Source of the DNA: Hymenolepis diminuta
Taxonomy: Eukaryota; Platyhelminthes; Cestoda; Cyclophyllidea; Hymenolepididae
Length of the DNA: 64,000 nt
Reading direction: 5' to 3'
Assembly: GCA_900708905.1 (NCBI GenBank)
Contig: CAADRB010000021.1
Span: 1,409,791-1,473,790 of the forward strand
Within the stretch, counting starts at the first letter, position 1. The number at the start of each line of letters is the position of its first letter. A model generated the notes under the pieces. The model was not told where the DNA came from and did not search any database. It worked only from the letters and a program-made list of their open reading frames with translations. The position numbers and the translations under genes were made by a program. Positions 1 to 14,200 of the stretch are shown piece after piece.

Positions 1-506
1 AAAAGGCTATCTGATTGACCAAAATATTTAAGTCATAAATAATGAAATATTTAGTTAAATTGAACCATAATTTAATCTTACGATATTTTGTCACGTAACT
101 GATATTTTGCGTGCAGTATTGAACGTAAAGGACAAATGAAAGTTCTATAAGAAATCCAATAGAATTGTAATGTTCAAAGACGTCAGATTTGTTCTATCAT
201 TTCCTTTATCATTTCATATCTTGACCGTTTTCATTTCAAACATCGTGCGCTCATGTTCAAGTATCCTCTCTTACTTATTAATGAAGGTTATTGACAAGTT
301 AAAGTTGGCTATTAAAATATCTTTCTTGTAAAAGGTTGTTTCATCAAATAATTCATACTGTGAAGTAGAAGTTCTTAGCTCCTACACCAGGTTCTAATAG
401 AAGTCAGACTTTTTTCCCCAAACATTTATCGCCCATCCGATGGCTGGTGAAAAGTTTTTAACCTTACTGTAACATATGATTAATACCTTTCCACTTTTCC
501 TCCCCT

Positions 507-521
507 GAGAGAGAGAGAGAG
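507..521. repeat. (GA)n microsatellite
   Basis: An uninterrupted run of alternating G and A, about seven units, directly upstream of the unsupported open frame at 524-934. Simple sequence; no function inferred. Confidence 0.8.
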
Positions 522-2469
522 GTATGTTTAATCATTTCTACTCACATTCTCTGTTTATAAATACTACTCTTCCGCCTACTTTACAGTTAGATGAAAGCAG
601 GAAACAAAACTGGCCAGGGAATTCTTCTCAGAGTGGTATTAAAATATATTGGTCATGCAAAATATATGGTTATATCTTTCCGAGGCCTTCTTTCACATTT
701 TCCATGTGCAGAAATTTTAAGCAAGTAGAAAGGAGAAAAATCTTTTATTCGATACAGGCAAGCAAAAATGAAAGTGGCGACGCAGCTATTCTTCTAATAT
801 TTTACACTGCCGGATATGTGCTTTCGTGTAAGTATTCCAATCCAAGACTGCTTTACAAAGTGAAAAAACAATTTGTCCTTGAATTTGATATTCAGAAGGA
901 CATATTACAAGAAAAATTTAGAAACGAGTGTTAAAATGCGCGGAAGGTAGCTAAAAACTCCCATAGAATTTTATTTTAAATGTGAAAGTTATTGTGCCTA
1001 TAATTAAGGACAGTGACAACTGGTGAATTCAAGGTGAATAAGTAGCTGACCTTTAATTTGGTACAAACTAACCTTGATAAAAAGAATTCCCTAGAGTAGA
1101 TTATTTCCCAAAAGCAGCAAAATATGTGTCACCTTATCTAACTAGGTCTTTATAATGATGTGAAGGTGATTTTATTAGTGAAAATTTCACTAAAAGAATA
1201 TTTAAGAAGATCGGGATCCATCAGTGAACATCCAGCGGTTGAAGTCTAACACCTGTCAGTACTAGTCACCGAAATTTCCCTATCGGTGTTTTCAGAATAA
1301 TTTCTATTCAATCAAAATAATTCAAACACACAAATGTAAATGCTTGAAAATCACTATTTCGCTGTTTCAAGCCGTCAACTTAGAACCGAAGCATATCATC
1401 CATAGTGGTCATTAAACTGGCAACGTTATGGGGGGAGAAATTAATTTAATACTTTAATAAAAGGTATTTCTTCAAGACTTCTAGTTATTTTTTAATTTAA
1501 AATTTCCAAATTGTTTGAATTGGGCCGATTTGAAATTGGGAAAACTTGGTGATTCAAATTGGCGATATTCCCTTGTGTTCAAACAACAATTTTTACAGAT
1601 TTAATTCTTATCATTCACATATTTAAACGGATAAAATATTTCTTTACTGCAATTTAAATAGTGTATAAATGAAACCTTCAAACTTTTTTGTGGCAGATAT
1701 TTGGGATTTAAAGAGGAAGGAAAAAATGGGAAAATACCTTAATTTTTAAAACCGAAACAAATAAGATAATTCAATTAACATCACGTATTAAAGTTCCAAG
1801 GCTCATTTTGAGAAGTGGTATCTAATAAATAAAATTGAATACTTCGACTTGGAATGTATTACGGAAAAGCACGCGATTGTTAAGTCGCTTGCAACAGTCT
1901 TATCAATGACAGACAGTAATTTTGTCTAATTAATTATATTGCATGCAAAATTCCAGTAAATCAGTAATGTAACGCCAAGACTAAGAAAATTCAAAGATCT
2001 CAGATGACGAGATCAAAATCGAGACTCATATCCATGGAAATACACCAACTTATATAATAATGTTGTTCTGGATGCATATGAAGTTGTCGACGAGACAAGT
2101 CCAGAATGACTGACAATTTTATTCATCAAACTATCAGCCGCAGTCCGTCTTGGCATATTTTTCGACGGTAGTTGATAAAATTATCATTTTCCGGCTGAAA
2201 ATTTTCAAAATGCAATAAAATATAAATAATAATAACACATATTGTAATTATAACAAAATTACTTCATTGTTTTTATAATGAGAGAGAATCGAAGCACAAA
2301 AAGACTGGAATAGTCTAAAAGAGAACAAAAGGGTAGAAATATGGAATAAATCCGATTATGAATTTATAATATAAACAATCCTGCCTTATATGTATACCAA
2401 AGACATCAAGTTGCACAACCTTTAGGATATTTAGTCGAATATCTTCGGCATGCATAGAAGAAATCTACA

Positions 2470-2560
2470 CGTTTCATCCCTTGAGCACTGCATTATCGAT
2501 CATGAGATTTCCGCACTCACACCTGGGCATACTGGATCACCAGTGAATAACCTATCGCTA
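2470..2560. repeat. Dispersed repeat family E, copy 1
   Basis: Shares the order of short blocks with 24850-24940, including GAGCACTG followed by ATCATCGAT-like and CTTCC/TTTCC blocks. Both copies are degenerate, so this is an old interspersed repeat of unknown class. Alignment by eye only. Confidence 0.35.
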
Positions 2561-3074
2561 CAATTATTTGCTAACCAGGGGGTAAATCGTTTCTCACATA
2601 TCCAGTCATATATCGATACACAATTTTCTTAATAGTAGTTCATCATTTTAAACTGACAGTTTTCTTTCTTCCTCCTCCTGGGGTCTGATCAGTTGTAACT
2701 TCATTGAGGAGACAGCCGAGTGTTATAAAACCGACGTTATTCAAATTGGTAACTTCGATATAGTTTACATCCATATTCCATGTTTGATAATTTGATTGAT
2801 TTCTGAATTAGTTTTTGTTCTCGAATTTTAAATCCATTTTTGTCAGTTGATATTATTATAGTGGCAGGTCAAGCAGAGGTAAACCTTCTTCTCAAAATAT
2901 GTTAACGCTACAAAACAATAAAGTCTGCAATTTAAAATAGAGTCAACTCAGAAAACGACTACTCTTCAACTGTTACTGCCTACTCAGTCTTCCCGTGTTC
3001 TGCGCGTCTACTGACTCATACCTTTGTCCTAACTGCCAGTATTAAATCAATGCAAGAAAAGACACAAAATCATC

Positions 3075-3255
3075 CAACCACCCAATCGTTTTTCATTATG
3101 CCTGTTTCTCAGGATCCGGATTGTCCTCGATCAGTACCGATGCCTCTTTTTCCTCCCTATTCTTTCTCTTATCTATCCTCCACCCTCCTCTTATTCATAT
3201 TCGGTTGTTCAATCCACACGCAGTTCAACCTAACCTTCGGCTTTCTTACTCGGTA
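3075..3255 (-). repeat. Dispersed repeat family F, copy 1 (minus)
   Basis: The reverse complement matches 23815-23965 over more than 100 bases. Shared blocks include GTACTGATCGAGGACAAT and a purine-rich GGAGGAAAAAGAG-like part. On the plus strand the segment is pyrimidine-rich and opens two small frames (3050-3256 and 3121-3318), which are by-products of composition, not genes. Confidence 0.55.
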
Positions 3256-3259
3256 GGGA

Positions 3260-6200
3260 CGGTTGTTATCCGTAGGCTTAAGAAGATAATTTATCATAAG
3301 AGGGAGTGTCTGGCGTAACTTGGTTTGTCGTCTAAATTAGCGTTATTCGGGATTAATGATTCCTTAAATCCCTTTTTCTGAGGTCTCAGAATATTACAAA
3401 AGCTTAAGAGGCTAAATTGTCTTCCATCACAATATCATCCTCCATCCTGATACTACTTAAATTTCTATTTAAATTTTGACTAGAAAAAAGGCCTTCATTA
3501 AACTATATTTGGCTACTTTATTATTCTCTGTATTTAAATACATTCCAACGAATATAAAATTACGTGATTAAATTCTTTCAGGTTTATAATAATAAGAAAA
3601 AATATATTATCATCCTTTAATCAGAAATTTTACCACCTTCAAAAAACTTTGAGTTTAAATATTACTTTATTACTATTTTCATTTATATTTATTATTCATT
3701 TGTTTAATTTTACTGAAAATTTTTGTCAATTATTAATATTAAATTTAATTTATTTTATAAAATAAATATTTTCAAGGCCAAATGTCATGTTTTGGTACTA
3801 TTGAGCGTAAATGTCTGAATTTGAGCGCATTACATATCGGCGAATTTATTTACACTTGATCAAAGCGCTTCTTTGACTTCTTCCAATTCATAAATAGGAA
3901 GTTGATGAAAGTGTAGCCCAGTGATGCTATTGGACCTGTTTGAAATCAAAATTAATGTACCCTATTCATTAATTGTTAAATTTACAATGCAATGCTTAAA
4001 ATTAGTTTATAAGTCCAACGAGGTTTCATGACTACCTCTAAAGATTAGAATTTGACGATTTGCTGTCATATGTCTGCGTTCTAAAACGCCAACGATTAAC
4101 TTTATATATTTGGATTTCACTTTTTTTCACGTAGTCGTGGATATTAATTGTTATCAAATCAAATGATTTCTTTCCGTATGTGTTTCTTATATGCCTTTCT
4201 TTTTACGGGATTAGTTTTGGATTTTCTCTCAACACTACATCCACTAACTTTATTATGGAGTGAATCTCTCATTATATCACAGAAAATTCAATTATGAAAA
4301 CTCGTCTGCACCAAAAAACAAACAACTTTTATAATCTGAACTAGATATTTTTATTAAAATTTGAGGATCTTAAAGACCACCAGGAGACAACAGCCTTTTC
4401 CAGATCAGGAGATTATAATTGAAATGGACCATTGATGTAACAGGCCGTAATAGAGAAAGGCGAGAGGAAAGAGGCAGAGTTGCAAGAGGCAGGGCTGATT
4501 AAATGTCTAAACTGGGTATATGAACACGGTATTGTTTGGAATAGCTAAATAAAGTACCTATAGAGAGATGTCGGATTTCGTGATGTGTTTGTTGGTGGAT
4601 AGGTGAAAAGTGGGGCAGAGTTATGCGTCAGTTGATGCGTAATACATAAAAAAAGATCTATGAATTACACTATCCAGGTACGTTACCTTTACTAGGTGGA
4701 TGGAAAATTTTAATCGAAATATTTGAATCTCAAAATGTTTAGTCAATTAAGTCATTTGCTTGGTAATATGATTTAATCAAATTGTTTTAAATCCAAATAA
4801 GCCTTATCTAAGCCCTTGCCTATTTTGAATTCAAGGTTAATAAAATGATATCATTTTAAATATCACAATTTAATCGAAATGCCTAACGTTAATAGAATTT
4901 TGTAGAATTGATAGTCTCTGTATTTTCTCTGCAATCGTATCGTTGCAATAAACAATAAATCTTATTACTTCTAATTGCCTAATCGCATTACTCCAGAATA
5001 ATTAATGATCCTTCTCGAATCTGTCCTTCTCACTGTTTAGGACAATATCACTTTGCATAAATTTGTCATTATTTTATCACCAGTCTTATTACTTTTTAGT
5101 GGATTTTTTCGTTTCTTTCATTTCGTTTGTTGTGCAGAACCCAAACGATTTTGTTCTCATTTGATAAACTTGAGAGAATTCAGGTTACCTGAAATGCGTT
5201 TTGGAATGCATAATTTACTAAGCCTTCACAACCACTTCTAATGGGTGTCAAAGACGCTAAAGAAACATTCAAAGGAAAAAATATATAATTCTTATGAGGA
5301 CCGTCACTACCTTGAATTTGGGCATTTTTTGTTTGCTGAATAAGTTCAATAGTTACTAACTTTGTCTGTTAAATAATAAATTGCAAACAGTAATAAGAAG
5401 TTAAATTTTCCCTTTAAAATTCTGCAGATCAACAAATTAAATTCTTTTTTAGGGGTTGTATAAGATTTCATAGTGACTGTTTTTTTTGTTTCCACATTAC
5501 AGGCAGAAGAAGAGAAAAATTATTGACAATATCTTCACCATTAGTGATATCTCCAGTAACTAATTAGTTTCAAGTAATCCGACGAGACCTGGATGAAAAA
5601 AGGTAACTTATTTGTAAATCAGTAGAGGACTCTTCTTTACGCCGGCTACCTATTTAGGAAATAATTTAATGTTGAAATACCTCTGGTTCCAGGGGCGGGT
5701 ATGAGAGAACAATAACCGGTTTTCAAACTTCCTAATTGACAAATTAAGTTCACGGAGACTTCATAATTTCTGCAGCTTTACGCCAATTTATACATCTATA
5801 AGAATAGATTAAGTTCTTTTAAAAATATCCTTATAAGAATTTTTTTTTAATTGTCATTTTTCTACCCGCATGCGCACTAAAATGAGAATCAAAATGAAAA
5901 TAGATTCAGAGGACCTCCATAGCAAGTTAGTAATTTTCGAAGGATTTATTAATCTTTACTTGTCATTAAAATGATTAATTAACAATAATTAATGCAATAT
6001 GGATGAAGTGGGAAAACAAAACACATTGGATTCAGAAATTTTATTATAATATTTTTTACACTCCCCTCTTGAAGGTACCAAATTACATGGAAACTCCCGA
6101 TTTTTAATTGAAAACTTTTCATTTAAACACAAAACAGTACGCCTGATTGAATTAGCTTTTCTGGTTAACGCTAAAACGTCATTTTGATCCGCAAAATCTG

Positions 6201-7650
6201 GCTGTTATGGGTGATTTGTCAACAAAGCAGATTGAATCCCACACCTGAGTTATATTTAAGATTTCCTCTAAGTTTTATTGAAAAGGAACATCCTTACCTC
6301 ACAACGGTTTACTTATTTCACCCATAGATTTGTTTTAAAATGATAAAACTGTATTCTATTTATTTCTTTTGTCTCAAATCAAATGAAACAGAAAAATAAA
6401 TAATACGATCTGCTTTAATTGGGCAGATACATAACAGAAACCTTAGAAGATCCCAGGGAGAACACGCATGATCTAGTTTACATGGTTTTATATTGTGTCA
6501 GTTAGAACTAATTAGCTGGACAAACCAAACACATTTAAAGAATGGGAGAGGTCAGTCTTACTCAAACATTCGTGTTCCTAGGCGAGTTTATCATGTGGTT
6601 CGAAATCGAAAATCTGGATACCTCTCATAGTACTCAAATTTTTTTGATTTCCCCCTCTGGGTTTGATTATTTTTCCTGGAAATACAAAATACTTTTACAA
6701 GTTTAGAAACGAGATTTTCTGTTTTCTCTTTTAATGGGATATTTTTTGCACTCAAATGCTATCTCATGATTTATGCTTGAAAATTGCATTGCGTTGCCAT
6801 AGCTTATAATAATATTACTTTATTCCGTGCAGGCGTCAGTTCTATTTGTTTAATTCATGCTTTATTTCATTGTCGTCCAACAAGGCCAGTCTTGTTTATT
6901 CAAGTATCCAAATGAAGCTATTCATATGGAAAAGGCTCGGCATAGCGATTTGTACCTGTAGCTTCACGAAGCAAACAAAACATTTCGTGAGACTATTCAG
7001 TAATAAAAATATTTACTTATTTTTATCGAAAAAATATCTTGCAATCTTTAATGTTCTGCCATAAAACGTAAATGCTTAATGGCCTTTTTGAATAATTCCG
7101 TCCTAACGATCCATATTTTGAGTAATATTAAGCAAAATAGAGGCAGTCAATTTTGTCAGATTTTTGACTGACACTTTTTTGATCCCCTCGTTTTTGTCCT
7201 CTTTCTATCTTAACTCTTGAATCATAAATTCGCTACAGATCATCTCCTAACTAGTGGCTTGAAAGTAAACGCACCTAGCGAAAAAATGGTATGAAGAGAT
7301 ATGCAGAATGTTTACCAATAGATCATTGAATACTTTAGTCGTTAATAAGGGTTTAGTGTTAGAAAGCCGTGAATTTTTTCACTATTTTATTTTTCGATAT
7401 CAAATAACAGTCAAAGAAGCTTCGATTTTGTGTTTCCCTCTTTCCCTTGTTGACTGTACCGGACTTTCTGCAGAAGCAACTCATCTATTTGACGGCGACC
7501 TACCTAATTGGTAAATTTTTCTCTCTCTAATTCTCTATATTATAGCATATGGTCTCAGTTTGGATTGACTATCTGTTAATTAACTTTGAAATTATTATTA
7601 TCATTATTACTAATAGAAATGCAGAAAAATTAAAATTTTTAATTGTGAGA
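3260..7650. other. Gene-free stretch with one repeat copy
   Basis: Very AT-rich, especially 3480-3780. Apart from the repeat at 4370-4520, nothing coding or structural is recognisable. The open frames at 5053-5241, 6846-7064 and 7308-7514 are short, low-complexity and matchless. Confidence 0.5.
4370..4520 (+). repeat. Dispersed repeat family G, copy 1
   Basis: Similar to 25370-25530: both have a CAACAGCCTTT block, then a GATTATAATTGAAATGGAC-like block, then a purine-rich part with GAGAGGAAAGAGG-like text and a GCAAG motif. Class unknown; diverged copies. Confidence 0.45.
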
Positions 7651-7654
7651 TGCA

Positions 7655-7965
7655 ACTGGACTCTGTTACTAAGAGCAAGATCGAGGTATCGATGAGTCCT
7701 ATTACATTTGATTTTATGAATTTGGGTTGTCCAATATTTACTAAATGGGTAGCTTATGTTACAAAATTCAAATTTTATGATTCGTCCCTGGATTGCAGTA
7801 AATGATTGTCTACGATGTTCAATGCTTATTGACCGATTGCTTAATCCAGAAGGGTCGGTCTTGCTACTTCAGTTATTTCTTCTTGCAATGGCCGAGAAGG
7901 GAAATCAATCTTATTTAATTTTAGACAGCTTACATTTTCAACATTAGCAGAGATGAGAGAGCTAA
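7655..7965 (+). repeat. Dispersed repeat family D, copy 1
   Basis: About 310 bases alignable by eye to 8665-8975, with partial copies at 21325-21510 and 57915-58050. Landmarks in order: a GGTATC..AAGT head, GGTTGTnCAATATTTACT, TTCGTCCCTGGA, TTGTCTACGATGTTC, TTAATCCAGAAgGGTC and a closing AGCAGAGATGA. Class unknown; no long frame, target duplication or poly(A) seen. The frames at 7756-7947 (+) and 7841-8026 (-) lie inside it and are not genes. Confidence 0.65.
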
Positions 7966-8664
7966 AAATATCTTTGATAAATAAATCTTCAAAAACTGGA
8001 GTCCAAACCTCGTAGCCGCAGTGCATATAATTTCACCACTCCTTCGGCTTCTGGTTTTTAGTCCTGTAATTAACTTTCAATCATTTAAATGGTTTCTGCC
8101 AGCGGCTTAATATTATTTATGTCTATTATAAAGTCCCAATCATACTGTCATTGCAAAACCAAATTAGTTACCAAGTTCTAATCACTCTAACACCTTTGAA
8201 TTCGTGTTTTAATTATCAGAGGAAGTTCATTCTAAACCTCAAACATATCTTGTTGTTTGAATTTTGAAGTGCTACTCCATGTGCTTTTCACTGAGCGGTA
8301 TTGGTACGGGAACACTTGGGCTTCCCAGATTAACTTTTCTTTTCTGAAAAAGTTTAATTATTTGTGAATTAAAAATGCACGAACTTAACGTCTTTTGCGC
8401 TATGTTAAAATTGTACATTTAAAAGTGCTCCAGTGGTAAAATACAATCAGCTTAGAAAGCTTTCGATTTGTGGTTAATACGCTTGTAGGAAAAGGAGAGC
8501 AAATTGTGCCGATTTGCACGTTTTCCGGTTATGTGTCTTCCACTTTTGATAAAATTAGACAATCCACATTGTTCGTGTTATTATTATTATCAAAAGCAAT
8601 ACTAAAAATTCTAGAATTTTCGGTTGTGGGAAGTAAGTGAAAACGGCTAATAAAACTTCACTAA

Positions 8665-8975
8665 ATTATTAAAAGGAGGAAGTCAAAATATGTCAAGAGT
8701 AAAGTCTAGTCAACGACGGCTCTCATTTCATCAATTATTGGGTTCGGGTTGCACAATATTTATACTAAATCGATAGCTCATGTTACAATATTCAAAGTTC
8801 TCGGTTCGTTCCCTGGACTGAAGCACATACTTGTCTACGATGTTCTCTGCTTATTAACCGTAATTTTAATCCAGAAAGGTCAGCCTTGTCGCTTTAATTT
8901 ATTTTCTGTCCCAGTGGGTGAGAAGACAAAAGCACCTTACAGTCCTAACAGAGCAGAGATGAAAAATTAAGAAAT
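8665..8975 (+). repeat. Dispersed repeat family D, copy 2
   Basis: The second copy of the element at 7655-7965, in the same orientation and about 1 kb downstream. It shares TTGTCTACGATGTTC, TTAATCCAGAAAGGTC and ends in CTAACAGAGCAGAGATGA. The frame at 8749-8970 lies wholly inside it and is judged a repeat by-product. Confidence 0.65.
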
Positions 8976-10540
8976 CGTTTAATCTAAATTCTTTAAATAA
9001 TGCCGAATACTTTCAGTATTTAAGTTACAAAATTCAAGTGGAATTCTATGTCGCCTCGTGGGCGGAAAGAGTTAGATGGAAATTATTGAGGACAAAATTA
9101 TCAAAGAATAGAATCGTGTGAATTGAACTGTGATGAATACACTCGGATTAGAATTTCAGTGAAGATTATTACGTTAACGTGAGCTGGTCCATTTATCAAC
9201 CATGTATACCATTCTTTCATTAGTTATTTCAATAGAGTGTTGAAAAAGTACTTGAGTGAATTCTTTTATTATTGGCTACATTCTAGAGGTTATGCAGTCT
9301 AAATCAGAGGCCCGACCAAATCGCAAGATGTCTGCTGGAATGTCCGTTAAATACAGTTAATTTAATCTTGGAAGGATTGTCGATATCAAGTGACTCGTTG
9401 ATAGGATATTAATTACTCCAGACACCTCGTCATTTCTTCCACTCCACCATCGGCTACCGCACAAAGCTTTTATTTAAAAATTATTGAAATTCTACATTAT
9501 AGGGATTTATTTAACTTCCACATCTGGAAATGTGATTATACTACTAATGCCCACTAAATCAAACTTTATTTGATAAGAACGCTGAAGCGTTTATTTTATT
9601 TTCTAATTCCAGAATGATGTACAGAGAGACAAAATATCGATCGCTGTACTGATACATTACTAACAAAGATTTAGGAAACTTTAATTTCATCTCCTCTACT
9701 CCAAACAGGAAGAATGAGGAAGCATTTTGTATTTCTGCGCTTTTATAGCAAAGTGGTCGTACATGCTGTACCGATTGTAATACAATAAAATAACTCTGAC
9801 AGTTTCTTTAAAATGTGACCTTGATAATATAATCTGAAATATGCAGTTTTATCCAAAGTCTGACAACAATTGACGTCTTTCAGAAGTTGATCTAAGCTTT
9901 CGTGTGCAATTTTAATTAATAGCCTACATTTTGGAACATTTCGAATTTTAACCTGTAATAATACCTCTTGGAACAAATAAAAACCACTGTAGAATAACAA
10001 TAGATTGAGCTATGAATTCAACTTTCTTAAAAAGCTCTTTTCCAAAAATAGGAATAATTAATTTTCATTTTAAATGAGACAGTTTCTATCGCATTTAACC
10101 TATAGGCATATAAGACTCACACGAGATACATTGTGGCCGTTTGTACATTTGCCCCACTTTCTCCATCTCATTCTCCCGCTTTCATCTAACTTCTACCTTT
10201 TTATTTTCTAAAAAGAGGCGGAAAATGAGTATTCATACGTATGAAAAGTGAGTAGAATGCAGCCAGATTGAGCATCTATTGTAGGGGTAAATACCAGAAA
10301 AATTAATCGTACATCACTGTAAAAGTTGGGGGTTTTACACAAGTCCCTCTTTGATAAATGTTTCGGAAAAAATTCGGACTTTTTCAAACGAAAAGCAAGA
10401 ACAAAATTTTTCTGCTCAATAGTAATAAATATTAAATGAAAATATCTTTATATGAAATGGGGGTAGAGAGGGTCATTTAATTTGAAGACACTATCAAAAT
10501 TTTGACTAAGTTGCTCACCTTCTTTTTTATTGCAATTTTG
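8976..10540. other. Gene-free stretch
   Basis: No recognisable exon. The open frame at 9743-10000 (minus, 85 codons) has a plausible-looking amino-acid mix but no known motif, no clear splice context and no partner exons, so it is not called. Confidence 0.45.
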
Positions 10541-10554
10541 CGTAACGTTAAGAT

Positions 10555-11240
10555 GAAAAGGAAATAGGATTGCGTTGAACCAACCTATCTTGGAAGAATC
10601 AGAAACGACAAGAAGTAAAGTCGTGGTAAAAGACCGGTGGAAGCTAGTCAGGTATGCGATTTCTTTCTCAATCAGACGATTCTGAATCGGAAGAAACTAA
10701 GAAAAAGCAATTGAAAACAAGCATTTACTCTATAAATCAGCCGTTTGCCGTAATTTTCCGTACTTATCTTCAAATTTAGCTGCCCAAAGAAGTAAATTTT
10801 GAAAGATTGCCATAATTGCTATTCTCTTCCTCCCTTAGTTAACATAATACCTTGTAGCGGTCCTTTACAGGGTAACCAGTTTGTAGCGGAAGATGGCTAA
10901 CAGTAAATGAAAGAAAAAGAACGACAAGGATTGCGTTGACCAGGTTGTCTTGAACAAAGCTCAAGAGGAGGAGGAGGATTGAGCAACAGGAGATGCGTTT
11001 GACGAGCTAGGGTCCCCTGTGTGTGTCTGTGTGTCTAATGGAAGGCTATTTATAATCGACACTTTGGGTGAGGACACGCATAAGGATATCATTGTATGCG
11101 TTCTTTAATTGGTCGGGACGATTGTAGGAAAAGGAAGGGCCAGTGCAGACAGGACTGGTTAATAACAAAGCCGACTAAGCGGTGTCTTTGCTACTACCGT
11201 CCGAGGGATGCTAAACTTTTCCGAGTCGATGAGAAATAAG
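10555..11240 (+). repeat. Dispersed repeat family C, diverged copy with internal duplication
   Basis: Two blocks resemble each other: near 10565 and near 10927, both with GGATTGCGTTGA then a CC..CTTGGA/CTTGAA part. The second continues through a GT-rich part (GTGTGTGTCTGTGTGTC) and GGGTGAGGACACGCATAAG to GGACGATTGTAGGAAAAGG. The later blocks recall the order in the copies at 21510 and 29655 (GTGTG.., GGCGTGTGAGGACATG, GGACGGTTGTAGAAAGG). Old, broken, class unknown. Confidence 0.4.
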
Positions 11241-14200
11241 CCAGTTGAGGACACACGATGTTTGTCTATGGAGTGCTTGGGTCGCAGGAAAGGTTAAAAG
11301 CTTACAGAGATTACTATAAGAACAGGATAATCAAATTTGGTGATGATTAGAGATGACGCAAGATAGATATTTCGGAGAAGAAGGAATTCATCCTTCAACC
11401 TAAAGCTATGTAACCTTCTATTCAGTGTATTGGTACAGAAAAATGAAGTTGGGGATTGAAAACGCATACACCATACAGTGTCATCATTGTGGAACGGAAA
11501 TCACTCATATTAGACGAACTTTTGTCTAGACATCATGAATACTCCCCATTTGTTTTATTATCAGTGATGGTGTTTGAGTTCAATTAAGATGGCCAGAAGC
11601 GATATCGATTCCAGCCTCTTGATCACAGAGATGAAAGAATTATGCAAATTAGGCTGATCATACAAATTCAAGCAGTCACAGTGGTGGACTGAGAGGATTA
11701 TCATTTGCTTACTGAAATCTTAAAGAAATGGCTGGACAGCAGGTGTCAAGTTATTGTGAATACCACTTCAATATTCAATACTCTGCAAACTGGAGCCTAT
11801 ATTTCTGTTTATAATGTAAAATCCCACACTGATAATGTACCAACGAACTGTCGATTCGTCCACTTTCATCTAGAACTTTCTTACTTAAATATAAATCGTG
11901 TTTAGTTTGAAATCAGGTATAACTCAAAGCGGAATTTTTTAAAATAAATTTTTGTAAATGGCTGAAATCTAAATTGTTTTTAATATTAATGACATCGATT
12001 TTTTTAATTATATTTAATAACAGTATAAGTTAGTCCCAGTATACTCCCGTAACCGTAAAGAGATCACTTAAGTTATAAGAGTACGTTATTAACTCATAAC
12101 TTTTATCAAATTTCAAAATAAATAAAATGCCTCGAATATTATCCGTTTGAAGTATCCTCCATTTTTTTCTCACGCACATTTTAGCCCGCAGCGACCCAAA
12201 CTTCTGTCCTTTTTGTTGATGGAATAAAACTTCAAGAATGTGTCAGTACAACGTTTTGCAATAGAGGATGACCATAAGAGAAAGAGGAATTTTATAAAGT
12301 CGATTTTTGAAAAAGGTGAGTATATATTATCATCAACTTAACGGACTGCTTAATGTAACCAACTGGTGACAATAATATGGTATACTAGTTCAAGCTTATT
12401 AAAAACTGTTAAGCTCTTTCATATTTCGAAACCCCTGAAATTTTAGAAAATGCCTGTAAAGATTATAATGTTATTAAAATGGTTTGATAATCTCTGAAAG
12501 CTGAGACTATATTATGCAATATAAAGTAAGTACATTTGCTGAGAAGATGATAAATTTAAAATTCAGTTAAGGAAGGACGATTTGTTCAAACACTTCATTT
12601 CAATTCCTAACTTCTTACCAATCCATTCCTTTCAAATATTTTTAAGGGAGAGAAAAGTTGAGGCTATTTTTTGCCAGTGACGGTTAATTTGTAAGAATAT
12701 GCGAAAAGTAATTTTTTAAATTTTTAAATTTATGTAGAATATCATTAAGATGGCCAATAGAATTATTAAGTAGTAAGGAGAACTTGGCATTTTTATGTGG
12801 AAAAATTATAAGACCCAGATAAAAAACTGGACGGCAGCACATGGTCTTCTCAATTTTGATGCTTCTATTGGACTGGATTTGCAATTATTGATTTCGTATC
12901 TGCAACTTTTGTCTGCCTAATTATCTAATGAATCAAAATAATTAGTAATAAAGTAATATCATTTTGAACTTTGCTTAATGTAATTATGTGCTTGAAATAA
13001 TTTTGGGAGACATATGACTACTATTTAGGCTTCCTCAAAATTTTAATTTTATTTAGTTTATTGTTGTTGTTCGATTTCCGATTTCAGCCTGAAATTGCTT
13101 GTTGATTGTTTTACTCTACCTGGTTGTGTTATCTATTAACAATATAATTCTCTTCTAAAAGTTCATTTGACCTTTTTATTCATTATTTGCTTAAGTAGTA
13201 AAAAGAACATTCTTATATCCCCAGTCTACGGATCAAAGTTGTGAATAAACTCAGGATAGTTTCTGAATTATCTTTGAATTATTAGTGAAGCAAACATTCA
13301 ATACAAACATTTCACCCACCTAACGTGTGTAAGGTAGATAAAATTTAAAGCAGTTAGCTCCACAACAAGAGTTAGATACCATAAAGAATTATTCTAAACC
13401 TGGCAATTTAAATTTTTAATTAAGACTGTGTGTAAATCTTAGAAATAATTTTATTATAATGCATAAATGCGGATGTCCATTAGGTTTTTGACAATAAGTA
13501 GCATTTATGATGTTGGCGTTGATATTGACTACTAACTGAACCCCTGATGAGTCCGGCAAGTTAAAAAATTCTTCAAGTTTGGTACAACAAGCGTATAGAG
13601 AAGAAATTGATGAAGAAACCCTCTCCTTTTATTATGAGTCCTTATTCCAAATTCAAGACTATTCTAGAAATGAAGGGAAAATGGTTTCTGTATATGTAAC
13701 TAACTATTACAAGTCAAAACTGGAAAAGAGTATTAAAATGTAGGAAAGGTGACCATAAAGCCTTGCAAAGCTCAATCTTCAATATACTAACATTTGAAAG
13801 TACTAAAGCCGGCAGATGTCTATCGACACATAACGATTAGAAATGGTTGACTGGCAATAAGATCTCCACTTTAGTGTCCACAGGTGGTACCTAAACAGAT
13901 GTCGATCATCACGCCAAGACTCCGACAACGAGACAACTGACGTTCAACGAGGAAATTTTTTGTATATAAACAAAATTTACTTACTAATAAATTGGGATAG
14001 CTTGCCTGCCACCTCCGAACTGATCTGGCGACATGGGTGACTTGACTTATTCCATCTATTCCTTCTATTCGATGGATGGGGTGCAATAGATCCCAAACGT
14101 TATTACAGAAAGTTAATCCAAATCCTCAGTATGATCTTTGAATACACAGGCCTATTATTTCATCTACCATCTATAGATTTTGCGAAGATAACCGTATTGG

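Larger units (their letters stand above)
1..3070. other. Gene-free stretch, AT-rich
   Basis: No exon or protein family is recognisable. A pure GA microsatellite sits at about 507-521, followed at 524-934 by an open frame of 136 codons that matches nothing I know and has no splice or composition support; I treat it as chance. A fragment at about 2470-2560 resembles a segment near 24850-24930 and is listed separately as a repeat. Confidence 0.5.

Noticed and set aside
524..934. 136-codon open frame on the plus strand
   Set aside because: Longest frame in the first 16 kb, but with no known motif, no splice partners and low-complexity composition.
9743..10000. 85-codon minus-strand frame with plausible protein text
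   Set aside because: No family, no partner exons and no clear start or splice context.
13548..13580. Hammerhead-ribozyme-like core (CTGATGAGTCC)
   Set aside because: The CTGATGA core and the start of stem II are present, but the matching GGAC and the GAAA that should follow stem II are absent. Hammerheads do occur in flatworm repeats, so it may be a decayed one, but it cannot be supported.
13871..14086. 71-codon minus-strand frame with an internal donor-like site
   Set aside because: A single donor-like site is not evidence of a gene, and no neighbouring exon was found.
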